Positions 8,696-17,668 of a stretch of 64,000 nt of DNA are shown here, one piece after another (position 1 is the stretch's first letter; every line of letters begins with the position of its first letter). The notes under the pieces were generated by a model that saw only the letters and a program-made list of their open reading frames with translations, did not search any database and was not told the DNA's origin. Made by a program: the position numbers and the translations under genes. Source of the DNA: Paenibacillus sp. E222 (GTDB lineage Bacteria; Bacillota; Bacilli; Paenibacillales; Paenibacillaceae); the NCBI RefSeq assembly GCF_013401555.1, contig NZ_CP058552.1, positions 3,286,001-3,350,000 of the forward strand, given 5' to 3'.

Positions 8696-9708
8696 AGCGC
8701 CTGGGACAACAAACCTGGCTATTTGAGAACCGTCCACGCATTATCGGCAGGTCAGCAGTCGTAGGGCCCGATGAAGGCCAAGGGCCTCTGGCATCTGATT
8801 TCGATTATATATATGACAATTTGGAGATTGGGGAGAAGACCTGGGAAAAGGCAGAGCGCAAGCTTCTTGAACAGGCCTCTCAAATGGCGTTGATCAATGC
8901 CAATATTACGAAGGAAGAGCTTCAGTTCTTTGTTGGCGGGGATCTGATGAACCAGATTATCAGCAGTTCCTTTTCTGCCCGCAAGTTGGGTGTACCCTAT
9001 CTGGGGGTATTTGGTGCCTGTTCAACCTCAATGGAGACGTTGGCTCTGGCCTCGCTCATCGTGGATTCGGGCGCAGGGGATTATGTACTCGCGGGTACGG
9101 TAAGTCACAATTGTACGGTGGAAAAGCAATTTCGCTACCCAACAGAGTATGGTTCCCAGAAGCCGCCATATGCCCAGTATACCGTTACGGGTTCGGGGTG
9201 TAGTGTGATATCCCGTACAGGTCAGGGTCCGGTAGTCACCAAAGCGACCATTGGCCGAATTATGGATATGGGCATCAAAGATCCGTTTAACATGGGGGCT
9301 GCAATGGCTCCTGCGGCAGCGGATACCATTGTTTCGCATTTCCGGGATACAGGCCTGGAACCCGGTTATTATGATCTGATCGTTACAGGTGATTTGGCTT
9401 CGGTTGGGTTGCCCATCGTTAAGGAGCTTTTGCATAAAGAGGGTATTCCGATGGAACAAACGGTTTTCAATGATTGTGGCTTGATGATCTATAACCTGGA
9501 AAAGCAGCCGCAGGTTGTGGCTGGAGGCAGCGGCTGCGGATGTTCAGCGACCGTAACCTACGGTCATATTATGAACCGGATGCAAAAGGGTGAGCTCAAT
9601 AAGGTATTGGTGGTCGCTACCGGTGCATTGTTGTCTCCACTTTCATACCAGCAGGGTGAGAGCATTCCTTGTATTGCACATGCCGTAGCCATAGAAAAGG
9701 AGGGATAA
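8692..9708 (+). CDS. spoVAD: Stage V sporulation protein AD
   Basis: 338 residues starting MKRLGQQTWLFENRPRI; the frame is open earlier but ATG 8692 overlaps spoVAC by ATGA and has GGAGGTGG upstream. SpoVAD has a thiolase-like fold and in B. subtilis binds dipicolinic acid on the inner spore membrane. Conserved blocks include VGPDEGQGPLASDFDYIYD, GVFGACSTSMETLALAS, AGTVSHNCTVEKQFRYPTEY, NMGAAMAPAAADT and SGCGCSATVTYGHI. No transmembrane helix, as expected. Co-transcribed with spoVAC and spoVAE; forespore expression is expected from the family. Confidence 0.96.
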   Translation: MKRLGQQTWLFENRPRIIGRSAVVGPDEGQGPLASDFDYIYDNLEIGEKTWEKAERKLLEQASQMALINANITKEELQFFVGGDLMNQIISSSFSARKLGVPYLGVFGACSTSMETLALASLIVDSGAGDYVLAGTVSHNCTVEKQFRYPTEYGSQKPPYAQYTVTGSGCSVISRTGQGPVVTKATIGRIMDMGIKDPFNMGAAMAPAAADTIVSHFRDTGLEPGYYDLIVTGDLASVGLPIVKELLHKEGIPMEQTVFNDCGLMIYNLEKQPQVVAGGSGCGCSATVTYGHIMNRMQKGELNKVLVVATGALLSPLSYQQGESIPCIAHAVAIEKEG

Positions 9709-9711
9709 AGG

Positions 9712-10062
9712 ATGCAGTTTTTATGGGCATTTATTGTTGGCGGGTTGATATGTGTTGTGGGACAGCTTCTGATGGATGGTGTCAAGCTGACTCCTGCCCA
9801 TACGATGAGTACACTTGTAGTGGCCGGTGCGGTTGCGGATGCGTTCGGGCTGTATGATCCACTCGTCAAATTCGCCGGGGCGGGAGCATCCATTCCCATT
9901 ACCAGCTTTGGTAACTCCCTCGTGCACGGGGCTTTGACGGAGCTGGAGAAAGAGGGATGGATCGGTGTCATTACGGGGATATTCGATTTGACCGCGGCGG
10001 GTATTTCCTCAGCGATTATCTTTTCTTTTCTCGCGGCATTGGTGGTTCGGCCCAAAGGATAA
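9712..10062 (+). CDS. spoVAE: Stage V sporulation protein AE (AEb type)
   Basis: 116-residue membrane protein with about three to four helices, starting MQFLWAFIVGGLICVVGQLL three bases after the spoVAD stop, with AAGGAGGG upstream. The motif KFAGAGASIPITSFGNSLVHG parallels WAGAGTAVPVTGFANSM in SpoVAC; both belong to the same SpoVAC/SpoVAEb fold family (PF03862). Component of the Ca-DPA channel of the spore inner membrane. Last gene of the operon, followed by a terminator at 10102. Confidence 0.95.
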   Translation: MQFLWAFIVGGLICVVGQLLMDGVKLTPAHTMSTLVVAGAVADAFGLYDPLVKFAGAGASIPITSFGNSLVHGALTELEKEGWIGVITGIFDLTAAGISSAIIFSFLAALVVRPKG

Positions 10063-10101
10063 CAGAGCATGGCAGACCTAGCCATATATATGGTTTCAAC
10101 G

Positions 10102-10136
10102 GAGGCTTCGGATAACTTCTATCCGGGCCTCTTTTT
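10102..10136 (+). terminator. Terminator of the spoVA operon
   Basis: GAGGC with GCCTC and CGGATA with TATCCG form a stem interrupted by one small internal loop, followed by TTTTT. Confidence 0.8.
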
Positions 10137-10268
10137 GTCGGAATCATGCGATAACTGCGGCGAATCTGACGGCTGGAAACAAATTATGAGTTCCTTCGAG
10201 TGTACTCGCGCCGTTGGATCATGTACAATAAAAGGAAATCTGTATGCTTTTTTAGGAGGTTAGACCAC

Positions 10269-11225
10269 ATGCCTGTGCGCAAAGAGTCGATCCAAATCAT
10301 ATCAGCAGTTCGTTCTAATCTGGAATCATGCATAATGGGGAAATCCTTTGAAATTCAACTTTTGCTCACAGCTTTGCTTGCAGGCGGACACGTTCTGATT
10401 GAAGACGTACCGGGAACAGGTAAAACGCAGTTGGTTAAAGCGTTATCGAAATCCATGCGCGGAGAGTACCGCCGCATTCAATGTAATCCTGATATTTTGC
10501 CAAGTGACATCACGGGGGTATCCGTTTTCCATCCACGTGACGAGCGCTTTTACTTCCGTCCGGGTCCGGTGATGACCAACATTTTGCTGGCTGACGAGAT
10601 TAACCGGGCCACAACAAAAACGCAGTCCGCGTTGCTGGAAGTCATGGAGGAGCGCAGTGTAACGGTAGATGGTGATACGTATGATCTGCCGCATCCATTT
10701 ATGCTCTGTGCAACCCAGAATCCAATCGATTTTGAAGGAACGTACACATTGCCGGAAGCGCAGCTGGACCGGTTTATGTTGAAAATAAGTCTGGGTTATC
10801 CGGACAAGGATATCGAGAAAACGCTGCTGAAGCAGCATCAGTCGGGTCAGCCTGTTGACCGGCTTGAATCCGTAACCCATATGGATCAGATATCAGCCAT
10901 CCAGCAGGAAATCAAGGACGTATTCATCGGTGATCCGGTCATGGATTATCTGCTTGATGTGGTTCGTAAAACTCGCTCCCACCCATCCGTATTGCTGGGC
11001 GCCAGCCCGCGGGCAGCCATTTCATTTATGATGGCCGTGAAGGCTTTTGCCTTTTTGCAGGAACGTGACTACGTGCTTCCGGATGACGTGAAAACGATGG
11101 CGCCTTATGTCATCTCCCATCGGATCGTGCTTCGTCCCGAATCGAGACTGGACAGCATGAGCTCCGAGGCTGTATTAAAATCCGTACTTCAGCAGGTTCG
11201 AGTGCCCGTCTCCATGGGGCAATAA
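10269..11225 (+). CDS. MoxR-family AAA+ ATPase
   Basis: 318 residues. ATG at 10269 has a strong TTAGGAGGT seven bases upstream; the frame is open from 10200 but that part is not protein-like. Walker A is EDVPGTGKTQL, Walker B LLADEINRA, sensor 1 CATQNPIDFEGTYTLPEAQ, and the C-terminal lid contains SPRAAISFM. MoxR ATPases act as chaperone-like partners of the VWA/DUF58 protein encoded next and are thought to promote maturation of protein complexes or envelope factors. First gene of a three-gene operon with the DUF58 and transglutaminase genes, spacing 3 nt then a 4-nt overlap. Confidence 0.93.
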   Translation: MPVRKESIQIISAVRSNLESCIMGKSFEIQLLLTALLAGGHVLIEDVPGTGKTQLVKALSKSMRGEYRRIQCNPDILPSDITGVSVFHPRDERFYFRPGPVMTNILLADEINRATTKTQSALLEVMEERSVTVDGDTYDLPHPFMLCATQNPIDFEGTYTLPEAQLDRFMLKISLGYPDKDIEKTLLKQHQSGQPVDRLESVTHMDQISAIQQEIKDVFIGDPVMDYLLDVVRKTRSHPSVLLGASPRAAISFMMAVKAFAFLQERDYVLPDDVKTMAPYVISHRIVLRPESRLDSMSSEAVLKSVLQQVRVPVSMGQ

Positions 11226-11228
11226 TTG

Positions 11229-12476
11229 ATGAAGCCGCTTTTGAGTACAGTCAGAAGGGGAATACGCCACCCCCGCGTATGGAGCATCGCGGCGGTGTGG
11301 ATGTGCTGTTTGGCTTATGTTTTGTTCCAGGGCGGGAAGACTTCCCTGATGCTGCTGTCCATGGTGACTTTGCTTTGTATTTACCTTGCGCTTGCTGGTT
11401 TTAGCGGTGTACGGCGTACTCACGGCGTGCGCAAGCTCTCTTCCGGTCAGGATCATGAAGAGCTGCTGCATGCCGGTGACCAGGTACAGGTGCAGTTAAG
11501 TCTGAACATCCCGGGATTTCTGCCACTTCCTTATGTGGTTGTGCGCGAAATGCTGCATCGGCATAACGGTGAATCCTGGTCTTTCAAAGAAAGTCTCATT
11601 CCGAGCATGCGAGGGTATGGTGAATTGTCTTTTCAGACCCCGCCGCTGGAGCGGGGAAAGTACGTCTTTTCAGAAACGGAATGTGCCAGCGAGGACATCT
11701 TTGGTCTGATCGAACATCGGGGAACGTTCAAAGCCAAAGGGGAATTTCGGGTGCTGCCGCGCACGGTATTTATTCCGTACTGGCAGCTGTATGATCGCAA
11801 ATCACGGTTATCCGGTCCACAGACGGCCTTGACCCGCTCGCGCAGGGAAACAACCCAGATTAACGGCGTGCGTGACTACGTTTATGGGGATCGCCTTTCC
11901 CGCATTCATTGGAATGCAACGGCAAAGACGGGAACGTGGAAGTCCAAGGAGTTTGAACATGAGTCGGTGCCGAAAACGATTCTGGTGCTGGATGCGCTGT
12001 CAGGCAGCTATGATTATGGTGAGTCCTTTGAACTGGCCGTGTCTACGGCTGCTTCCCTGCTGGAATATGGCACAAGAGAACGAATGGGTATGGGAATGCT
12101 GACATTGTCGGAGAAGACATCATTTTTTGCTCCCAGCGAAAGTACGCTGGAACGGCAGAAGATGATCCATCATTTGGTGGATATCCAATATAGCGGCCAG
12201 GAGAATCGGCTGCTGCCCGGTGTCGAGAAGATGTCGCGTCAGTTTCCTCAAGGCGCATATTTTGTAGTGATTTCTCCCCAGAAAGATGAAAAAGTTCTCG
12301 AACTGCTCCGATGGGCTGACACACGGGGGATGACTCCTTGTCATATTCTGATTGAACCCAGCGATTCCCGCCGGAGTTCCGAGTGGAATGCGATGCTGCG
12401 CGGAAGAGGCACTAGATCCTTCACCGTTTCCCATTTGCAGGAGCTTCCAACGGTAATGGGGGGAGGTAGTGTATGA
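11229..12476 (+). CDS. DUF58 domain protein (MoxR partner)
   Basis: 415 residues from ATG 11229 (a TTG one codon earlier is an alternative). Two closely spaced membrane helices at about 18-55 are followed by a cytoplasmic region. The DUF58 signature is clear near residue 210: QINGVRDYVYGDRLSRIHWN followed by ATAKTGTWKSKEFEHE. The rest resembles a degenerate von Willebrand A domain (ILVLDALSGSYDY). Together with MoxR and a TgpA-type transglutaminase this is a conserved set in Bacillota, role poorly defined. The stop overlaps the next start as ATGA. The ribosome site is weak, suggesting translational coupling with the ATPase gene. Confidence 0.9.
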   Translation: MKPLLSTVRRGIRHPRVWSIAAVWMCCLAYVLFQGGKTSLMLLSMVTLLCIYLALAGFSGVRRTHGVRKLSSGQDHEELLHAGDQVQVQLSLNIPGFLPLPYVVVREMLHRHNGESWSFKESLIPSMRGYGELSFQTPPLERGKYVFSETECASEDIFGLIEHRGTFKAKGEFRVLPRTVFIPYWQLYDRKSRLSGPQTALTRSRRETTQINGVRDYVYGDRLSRIHWNATAKTGTWKSKEFEHESVPKTILVLDALSGSYDYGESFELAVSTAASLLEYGTRERMGMGMLTLSEKTSFFAPSESTLERQKMIHHLVDIQYSGQENRLLPGVEKMSRQFPQGAYFVVISPQKDEKVLELLRWADTRGMTPCHILIEPSDSRRSSEWNAMLRGRGTRSFTVSHLQELPTVMGGGSV

Positions 12477-14686
12477 GTACTAAAGCCAAAGAGCTGACAG
12501 TGGGGAGAAGATCCTGGTATCATGCAGCTTCGTTGCTCTGGATTTTCCTGATTGGCATGCAGTGGATATCATTCACACAGGAATCCTGGTATACCGAGAC
12601 CACTTCATTGGTGCTGTGGACGCTCGCAGCGGTCAGCATTCTGGAAGTGATTCTGCCTTTCAAAATATGGGTTCGAACCATAATCAAGGCAGTTGTCCTT
12701 GTATATATTTTGCATAAGACATTAATTGATTACACCGTTTATATTCCTTACGGCACGTTAATGGAGCGTACGGAGCAATTCATACTGCACCTGACACCTT
12801 ACATCTGGTTCACCCTGTGCGCCTGGGTCATGCTTGAAGCAGCCCTTCGCCTGGTGACCACAACGCGCCGAATTCTCGTATTTCTGGGTATCAACATTAT
12901 CTCGATGGGAATTCTTGATTCCTTCACCCAAATTCCACTCTGGATTGAAATCGCCTGGGTTATGTTTGCGGGAATGGGATGGCTGGTATGCCAGCACTTC
13001 CGTAATTTCCAACTGCAATATCCACAAGGCTGGAAGAGAATCATCCGGTATCCTTACAAAATTCTGGCCAACATTGCAATCATATTTTCTTTGATTATCG
13101 TAGCCAGTGTGAACATGCCGGAAGTTCCTCCTACCTTAACGGACCCGTATACCGCGTGGCGTAACTACACCGGAAGTTCGGCGAGTCAGACAGGCAACGG
13201 AACACTGGACATTCCGACAGCAACCGAGTCGGGATACAGCAGGGAAGACAACCAGCTTGGCGGAGGATTCAACTTCGACTATACACCTGTCATGTCTGTC
13301 ACTACCAATGAGCGCAGCTACTGGCGTGGTGAGACGCGCGCAGAGTATACGGGAACAGGCTGGGATGATCGCGGACGAGGTGCGACAGAGGATGTTGAGG
13401 CGGGACAGGCTCTGGAGAATGATGAATCCGGAAATGTAACCACCAAGCAAGTCACTCAGAAAGTGACGATGTTGAATGACAACGTGTATCCGATTCTCTT
13501 CGGTGCTTATTCCATTTCGGAAGTTACATCTGTCAATGGTGAGGCGAATTCCGACCGGATGTTATGGAATTCGGCGCAGGCAGAGCTGCATGTCGTAACA
13601 GACCGCCAGCAACCGCAATATCCGAAGACGTATACGATTGTATCCGAGGCTCCGGTTATTGTGGAAGATGAGCTTCGCACCAAATCTTTTGATGATCTGT
13701 ATACGAGCAATCCGGCAGATGATATGTACCTGCAGCTGCCATCCAGATTCCCTGATCGGGTGACGGATCTGGCCGCTGAAATTACAGCATCGGCAAATAC
13801 GCCGTATGAAAAAGTGGCATTACTGCAAAACTATTTACAACTAAATTTTGATTACACCAACAATCCGGATTTATCCCGAAAAGTAAGCAGTGACTTTGTG
13901 GAAGGTTTTTTATTTGACATTCGTGAGGGGTATTGTGATTACTTCTCGACTGCGCTGGTTATGATGGCACGCTCCGAGGGGATTCCCGCTCGTTGGGTGA
14001 AAGGGTACGCGCCTGGACAACTGTCACTGAATTCTGACATGCAGGCTCCGCGCCAACCTGGGGCTGAGATCGAGACGACGTACACGGTAACGAATGCAGA
14101 TGCGCACTCTTGGGCTGAAGTTTATTTTGGCGAGTATGGCTGGATTCCGGTTGAAGCGACGCCGGGCTTTGACATGCCGCTGCTCACCGAACAACCAGAT
14201 GTACAGCCGGTAGATGAGCCTGAAGAACAACCTGAAGAGGAACCGGTAAAAGAGGAAGAACAGACCCCTGCGCCTGAACAGGCTTCATCCAGCATCCCGG
14301 CTTTTGTAATCTGGGCTGCGGGAGCCATCATCGTATTGTGGGTGGCTTATATGTTCTGGCGAAATCGCCTCTCCCTTCGATTCTTCGTGCTTCGTCTGCG
14401 GACAGGTGGACCGCTAACGCCTGAACAAAAGGTAGTGGCAGAGACTGAACGCTGGATTCGATATGTGAAGCGCAAAGGGTTAACCCGGAGCGGGGACGAG
14501 ACACTTCGTGAATCGGTAACCCGCTGGAGCCAGGCGAAACCAGCTGCAGCAGCGACATTGCATGAACTTCTAGCGAAGTTTGAACAGACTCGCTATAGTC
14601 CAGCGTCTGTAACTGCAGACGACTGGAAGGCCGTCTATCAGACTGCTTCAAAGCTGCGTAAGGAACTCAAAGCGGAACGGGCGTAA
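12473..14686 (+). CDS. Membrane transglutaminase-like protein, TgpA type
   Basis: 737 residues. About six transmembrane helices in the first 210 residues, then an extracytoplasmic region with a transglutaminase-like core: Cys488 in REGYCDYFSTALVMMA, His545 in NADAHSWAEVYF, and WIPVEATPG with Glu561 where the papain-like triad often has Asp; Glu is also seen in Bacillus relatives. An acidic Pro/Glu/Gln linker (about 575-600) leads to a last helix near 612-630 and a cytoplasmic DUF4129 tail. Family members are essential in some bacteria and presumably act on envelope proteins; the substrate is unknown. Last gene of the MoxR-DUF58 operon. Confidence 0.92.
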   Translation: MSTKAKELTVGRRSWYHAASLLWIFLIGMQWISFTQESWYTETTSLVLWTLAAVSILEVILPFKIWVRTIIKAVVLVYILHKTLIDYTVYIPYGTLMERTEQFILHLTPYIWFTLCAWVMLEAALRLVTTTRRILVFLGINIISMGILDSFTQIPLWIEIAWVMFAGMGWLVCQHFRNFQLQYPQGWKRIIRYPYKILANIAIIFSLIIVASVNMPEVPPTLTDPYTAWRNYTGSSASQTGNGTLDIPTATESGYSREDNQLGGGFNFDYTPVMSVTTNERSYWRGETRAEYTGTGWDDRGRGATEDVEAGQALENDESGNVTTKQVTQKVTMLNDNVYPILFGAYSISEVTSVNGEANSDRMLWNSAQAELHVVTDRQQPQYPKTYTIVSEAPVIVEDELRTKSFDDLYTSNPADDMYLQLPSRFPDRVTDLAAEITASANTPYEKVALLQNYLQLNFDYTNNPDLSRKVSSDFVEGFLFDIREGYCDYFSTALVMMARSEGIPARWVKGYAPGQLSLNSDMQAPRQPGAEIETTYTVTNADAHSWAEVYFGEYGWIPVEATPGFDMPLLTEQPDVQPVDEPEEQPEEEPVKEEEQTPAPEQASSSIPAFVIWAAGAIIVLWVAYMFWRNRLSLRFFVLRLRTGGPLTPEQKVVAETERWIRYVKRKGLTRSGDETLRESVTRWSQAKPAAAATLHELLAKFEQTRYSPASVTADDWKAVYQTASKLRKELKAERA

Positions 14687-14705
14687 TGTCGCCCGTCCCG
14701 TTTTT
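14677..14705 (+). terminator. Terminator overlapping the transglutaminase stop codon
   Basis: ACGGGCG / CGCCCGT around TAATGT, followed by CCCGTTTTT. The stop codon lies between and partly within the arms, so the 3' untranslated region is almost absent. Confidence 0.75.
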
Positions 14706-14795
14706 CCTTTTTTCCTATACCATCAGGCGCTGTATGCATTTTCAGGAAAGACGGATTTGTGATATAGTGTGTCGTATGAAACTGAGGTGACTTCT

Positions 14796-15323
14796 TTGTT
14801 TGAAATGTTAATGCCCAAGCTGCGTGTAGACACGGTTTTTGACATTAATCTGGAAGAGCTATACGCTCAAGGCTACCGTGGAATTATAACTGATCTGGAC
14901 AATACACTCGTTGGGGCCAAAGCTCCTGACGCCACACCCGAACTAATTGAATGGTTCGCACGTGTCAAAGAGGCTGGTTTCCAGCTCATGATTGTGTCCA
15001 ATAACAATTTGAATCGTGTATCCCTGTTTGCGACGCCACTGGATATCCAGTTTGTGCATAGTGCACGCAAACCATCGAACGTTCCGTTTCGTAGAGCAAT
15101 GAAGATGATGGAGTTAACTCCTGAAAAAACGATTGTCGTAGGCGATCAGATGCTTACAGATGTCTTTGGAGGTAATCGACTAGGACTCTATACGGTTCTG
15201 GTGTTGCCAATCTCCATCGGAGATGAAGGCTTCATGACCCGCTTCAATCGGCGCGTGGAACGGATTGCTCTAACGAGTTTGCGCAAGAAAGGCTTATGGC
15301 TTGAGGAGGAAAAGAAGAAATGA
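14796..15323 (+). CDS. yqeG: YqeG-family HAD phosphatase
   Basis: 175 residues from a TTG start at 14796 with GAGGTGA upstream; the longer frame from 14769 would add nine unlikely residues. The HAD core is visible: IITDLDNTLVG (nucleophile Asp in D-x-D), IVSNNN (motif II), HSARKPSN with the motif III Lys, and VVGDQMLTDVFGGNRLG (motif IV). YqeG is in the phosphatidylglycerophosphatase/GEP4-like group of HAD enzymes; its substrate in Bacilli is not settled. First of a cluster syntenic with B. subtilis yqeG-yqeH-aroE-yqeI-nadD-yqeK-rsfS, overlapping yqeH by 4 nt. Confidence 0.93.
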   Translation: MFEMLMPKLRVDTVFDINLEELYAQGYRGIITDLDNTLVGAKAPDATPELIEWFARVKEAGFQLMIVSNNNLNRVSLFATPLDIQFVHSARKPSNVPFRRAMKMMELTPEKTIVVGDQMLTDVFGGNRLGLYTVLVLPISIGDEGFMTRFNRRVERIALTSLRKKGLWLEEEKKK

Positions 15324-16447
15324 CAGAACCGCATAACGGCAATATTGCCGTAAGGTGCAGCGGATGCGGAGTGCATCTGCAAACGGAAAACCCGGAATTA
15401 CCTGGATTCATCCCCGAAAAAGCGTTGGATCGAGAACCCGTCATTTGCCAGCGTTGTTTCCGTATCAAAAATTACAATGAGTCATCATCCGTTACAGTGG
15501 ATCAGGACGAGTTCCTGGCTCTGCTAAGCAAAATCGGGGATAAGGATGCACTTGTCATCCATATCGTTGATCTGTTTGACTTTGATGGCAGTATCATCTC
15601 TGGTTTGCAGCGTTTTGTAGGCAACAATCCAGTATTGCTTGCCGTGAACAAAACGGACCTGCTTCCAAAAGTAACCAACTGGAACAAGGTTCGCAACTGG
15701 GTGCAAAAACAGGCCAAAGAACAAGGTTTACGTACGGTAGATGTCGTTCTGTGCAGTGCGAAGCAAAATCAGGGCTTCGACCGACTGCTTGAGCTTGTGG
15801 GAACGTATCGCGGAGATCGTGACGTATATGTGGTTGGTGGTACCAATGTGGGCAAATCCACACTGATTAACCGTCTGATTCGTGACTACAGCGATCTCGA
15901 GCAGGAACTCACGACATCCCGTTATCCGGGCACGACGCTGGATATGGTTAATATTCCACTGGACGATGGAAAAGCTATTATTGATACGCCGGGAATTGTA
16001 TACCCTTGGCGTTTCAGTGAGATTGTATCCCGTAAAGATTTGGCTGCCATTATGCCAGAAAAACCGCTTAAACCGGCGGTTTATCAGTTGAATTCTGGTC
16101 AGACGCTGTTCTTTGGCGGCATGGCTCGTTTTGACTTTGTAGAGGGAGATCGTCAGTCCTTCACTTGCTTTATCAGCACTGCGCTTGATATTCACCGTAC
16201 GAAGCTGGAACGTGCAGACGACTTGTATCGTGACCATTTGGGTGAATTACTGTCTCCACCAACGCGTGAAGATGCAGCGGACATGCCTGAATGGACCAGA
16301 CATGAGTTCCGTATCAAACGTGGCAGTCAGTCGGATGTATTCATTTCTGGACTGGGCTGGATTAAGGTTAACGGTGAGAATGGGGCACTTGTAGCTGTTC
16401 ATGCTCCAAAAGGTGTGCGTGTACTGATCCGCCCATCCTTGATCTAA
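15320..16447 (+). CDS. yqeH: Ribosome biogenesis GTPase YqeH
   Basis: 375 residues, circularly permuted GTPase needed for 30S subunit assembly. N-terminal zinc finger CSGCGVHLQ ... CQRCFRI, then the G motifs in permuted order: NKTDLL (G4), SAKQNQG (G5), GGTNVGKSTLINRL (G1), DTPGIV (G3). The C-terminal domain has the usual RNA-binding features. ATG at 15320 overlaps yqeG by ATGA. Full length for the family. Confidence 0.96.
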   Translation: MTEPHNGNIAVRCSGCGVHLQTENPELPGFIPEKALDREPVICQRCFRIKNYNESSSVTVDQDEFLALLSKIGDKDALVIHIVDLFDFDGSIISGLQRFVGNNPVLLAVNKTDLLPKVTNWNKVRNWVQKQAKEQGLRTVDVVLCSAKQNQGFDRLLELVGTYRGDRDVYVVGGTNVGKSTLINRLIRDYSDLEQELTTSRYPGTTLDMVNIPLDDGKAIIDTPGIVYPWRFSEIVSRKDLAAIMPEKPLKPAVYQLNSGQTLFFGGMARFDFVEGDRQSFTCFISTALDIHRTKLERADDLYRDHLGELLSPPTREDAADMPEWTRHEFRIKRGSQSDVFISGLGWIKVNGENGALVAVHAPKGVRVLIRPSLI

Positions 16448-16487
16448 TGTAATCACAGCAGCAGTTCATCAGATCGGAGGCGGAAGT

Positions 16488-17351
16488 ATGACGGAACAGA
16501 AAAAAACAAATCCTTCACTCCCTGTCCTGCTTGGCGTTATGGGAGATCCCATTGCACATTCCAAATCGCCTGCCATGCATAATGCGGCTCTGCAGGCTGC
16601 TGGAGTGAATGGAATGTATATGCCACTGCATGTTCGTCCCGAGCAGCTGGAATCAGCCATTCGTGGTATAGTGGCGCTGGGGTATCGTGGTGTGAATGTA
16701 ACCATTCCGCACAAAGAACAGGTCATGCAGTATCTTGATGTCATTGATGAAAGTGCACGCCTGATTGGCGCGGTGAACACCATTGTTAATGATGAGGGCA
16801 AGCTGACAGGTTATAATACGGATGGCATCGGTTATGTGCGTTCCTTGAAGGAGGAAGCTGTTCCGGAACTCGCAGGTAAACGCATCGCTGTTCTGGGTGC
16901 TGGCGGAGCAGCAAGAGGTGTAATATACGCCCTCGCTTTGGAGAAGCCTGAACGGATTAGTATTCTTAACCGTACAGCCGACAGAGCCGTTGCCCTTGCT
17001 TCCGATCTCCGCGTTCATGGACTGGGTGACATCACAGGTAGTGGAATGGAAGAGGCTGCTGCGATACTGGCTTCGGCCGATATTGTGATTAACACAACAG
17101 CTGCGGGTATGCATCCGCATATAGATGACGTGCCTGTTGATCCTGCACTCATTCGAGCAGGCGCAGCAGTCAGCGACCTTATCTACAATCCGCTGGAAAC
17201 ACGCTTGCTTCGCGAATCAAGAGAGCGTGGATGTACTGTGCATGGTGGTCTTGGTATGTTCATATACCAAGGCGCGGTAGCATTCGAACACTGGCTTGGC
17301 ATCCCGGCTCCCGTGGAGACGATGCGGCGAGCTGTGTTAGAGAGTTTTTAA
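16488..17351 (+). CDS. aroE: Shikimate dehydrogenase
   Basis: 287 residues. Catalyses NADPH-dependent reduction of 3-dehydroshikimate to shikimate in aromatic amino-acid synthesis. Visible motifs: GDPIAHSKSPAMHNAAL (substrate-binding Ser/Ser), NVTIPHKEQ (catalytic Lys), NTDGIGYVRSL (Asp), GAGGAARGVIYALA (nucleotide-binding loop) and NRTADRA. ATG at 16488 follows GATCGGAGGCGG. Forty nt after yqeH, same operon by position. The region downstream holds a dispersed structured repeat. Confidence 0.96.
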   Translation: MTEQKKTNPSLPVLLGVMGDPIAHSKSPAMHNAALQAAGVNGMYMPLHVRPEQLESAIRGIVALGYRGVNVTIPHKEQVMQYLDVIDESARLIGAVNTIVNDEGKLTGYNTDGIGYVRSLKEEAVPELAGKRIAVLGAGGAARGVIYALALEKPERISILNRTADRAVALASDLRVHGLGDITGSGMEEAAAILASADIVINTTAAGMHPHIDDVPVDPALIRAGAAVSDLIYNPLETRLLRESRERGCTVHGGLGMFIYQGAVAFEHWLGIPAPVETMRRAVLESF

Positions 17352-17355
17352 TATT

Positions 17356-17580
17356 GTAAAATGAAAACAAGATTACACGATGACGAAGAGTGCAGAACCA
17401 ATCTGAAGAAACGAAGTGCTCGCCTCAAAGCTTTCTGTAGGAAAGCTGCTTCGGAAGCATAAGCTATCACCGGATTTCCCCCTTTATAAAATGAAAAGAA
17501 GAAATCTGGGGATAACAGCGATCGTAAGATGGTACTGCAATCGTAGTCACACTGTGTAAACTTTGTTAGTTCGTTTTATG
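17356..17580 (+). repeat. Dispersed structured intergenic repeat, copy A
   Basis: About 225 nt between aroE and yqeI, closely similar in layout and sequence to copy B at 48555-48785. Boundaries are imperfect inverted ends (TAAAATGAA at the left, TTCGTTTTA at the right) and an inner pair TTACAC (17373) / GTGTAA (17554). Inside lie AGCTTTC / GAAAGCT (4-5 nt loop), a CTTCGGAAG hairpin, and a long stem TATCACCGGATTTC (17465-17478) with GAAATCTGGGGATA (17501-17514), followed by the conserved GGGGATAACAGCGATCG. It is in the same orientation as the downstream yqeI, 89 nt before its start. No coding capacity. It could be a MITE-like element or a leader RNA. Confidence 0.8.
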
Positions 17581-17668
17581 AATGTGAAAATATAATTGAA
17601 CGGTCAAGCCCAGGGCAGACATTGTGCTGCTGCTGAGGTTTGCTCACCATAAGGAGTATGGAGTATTC

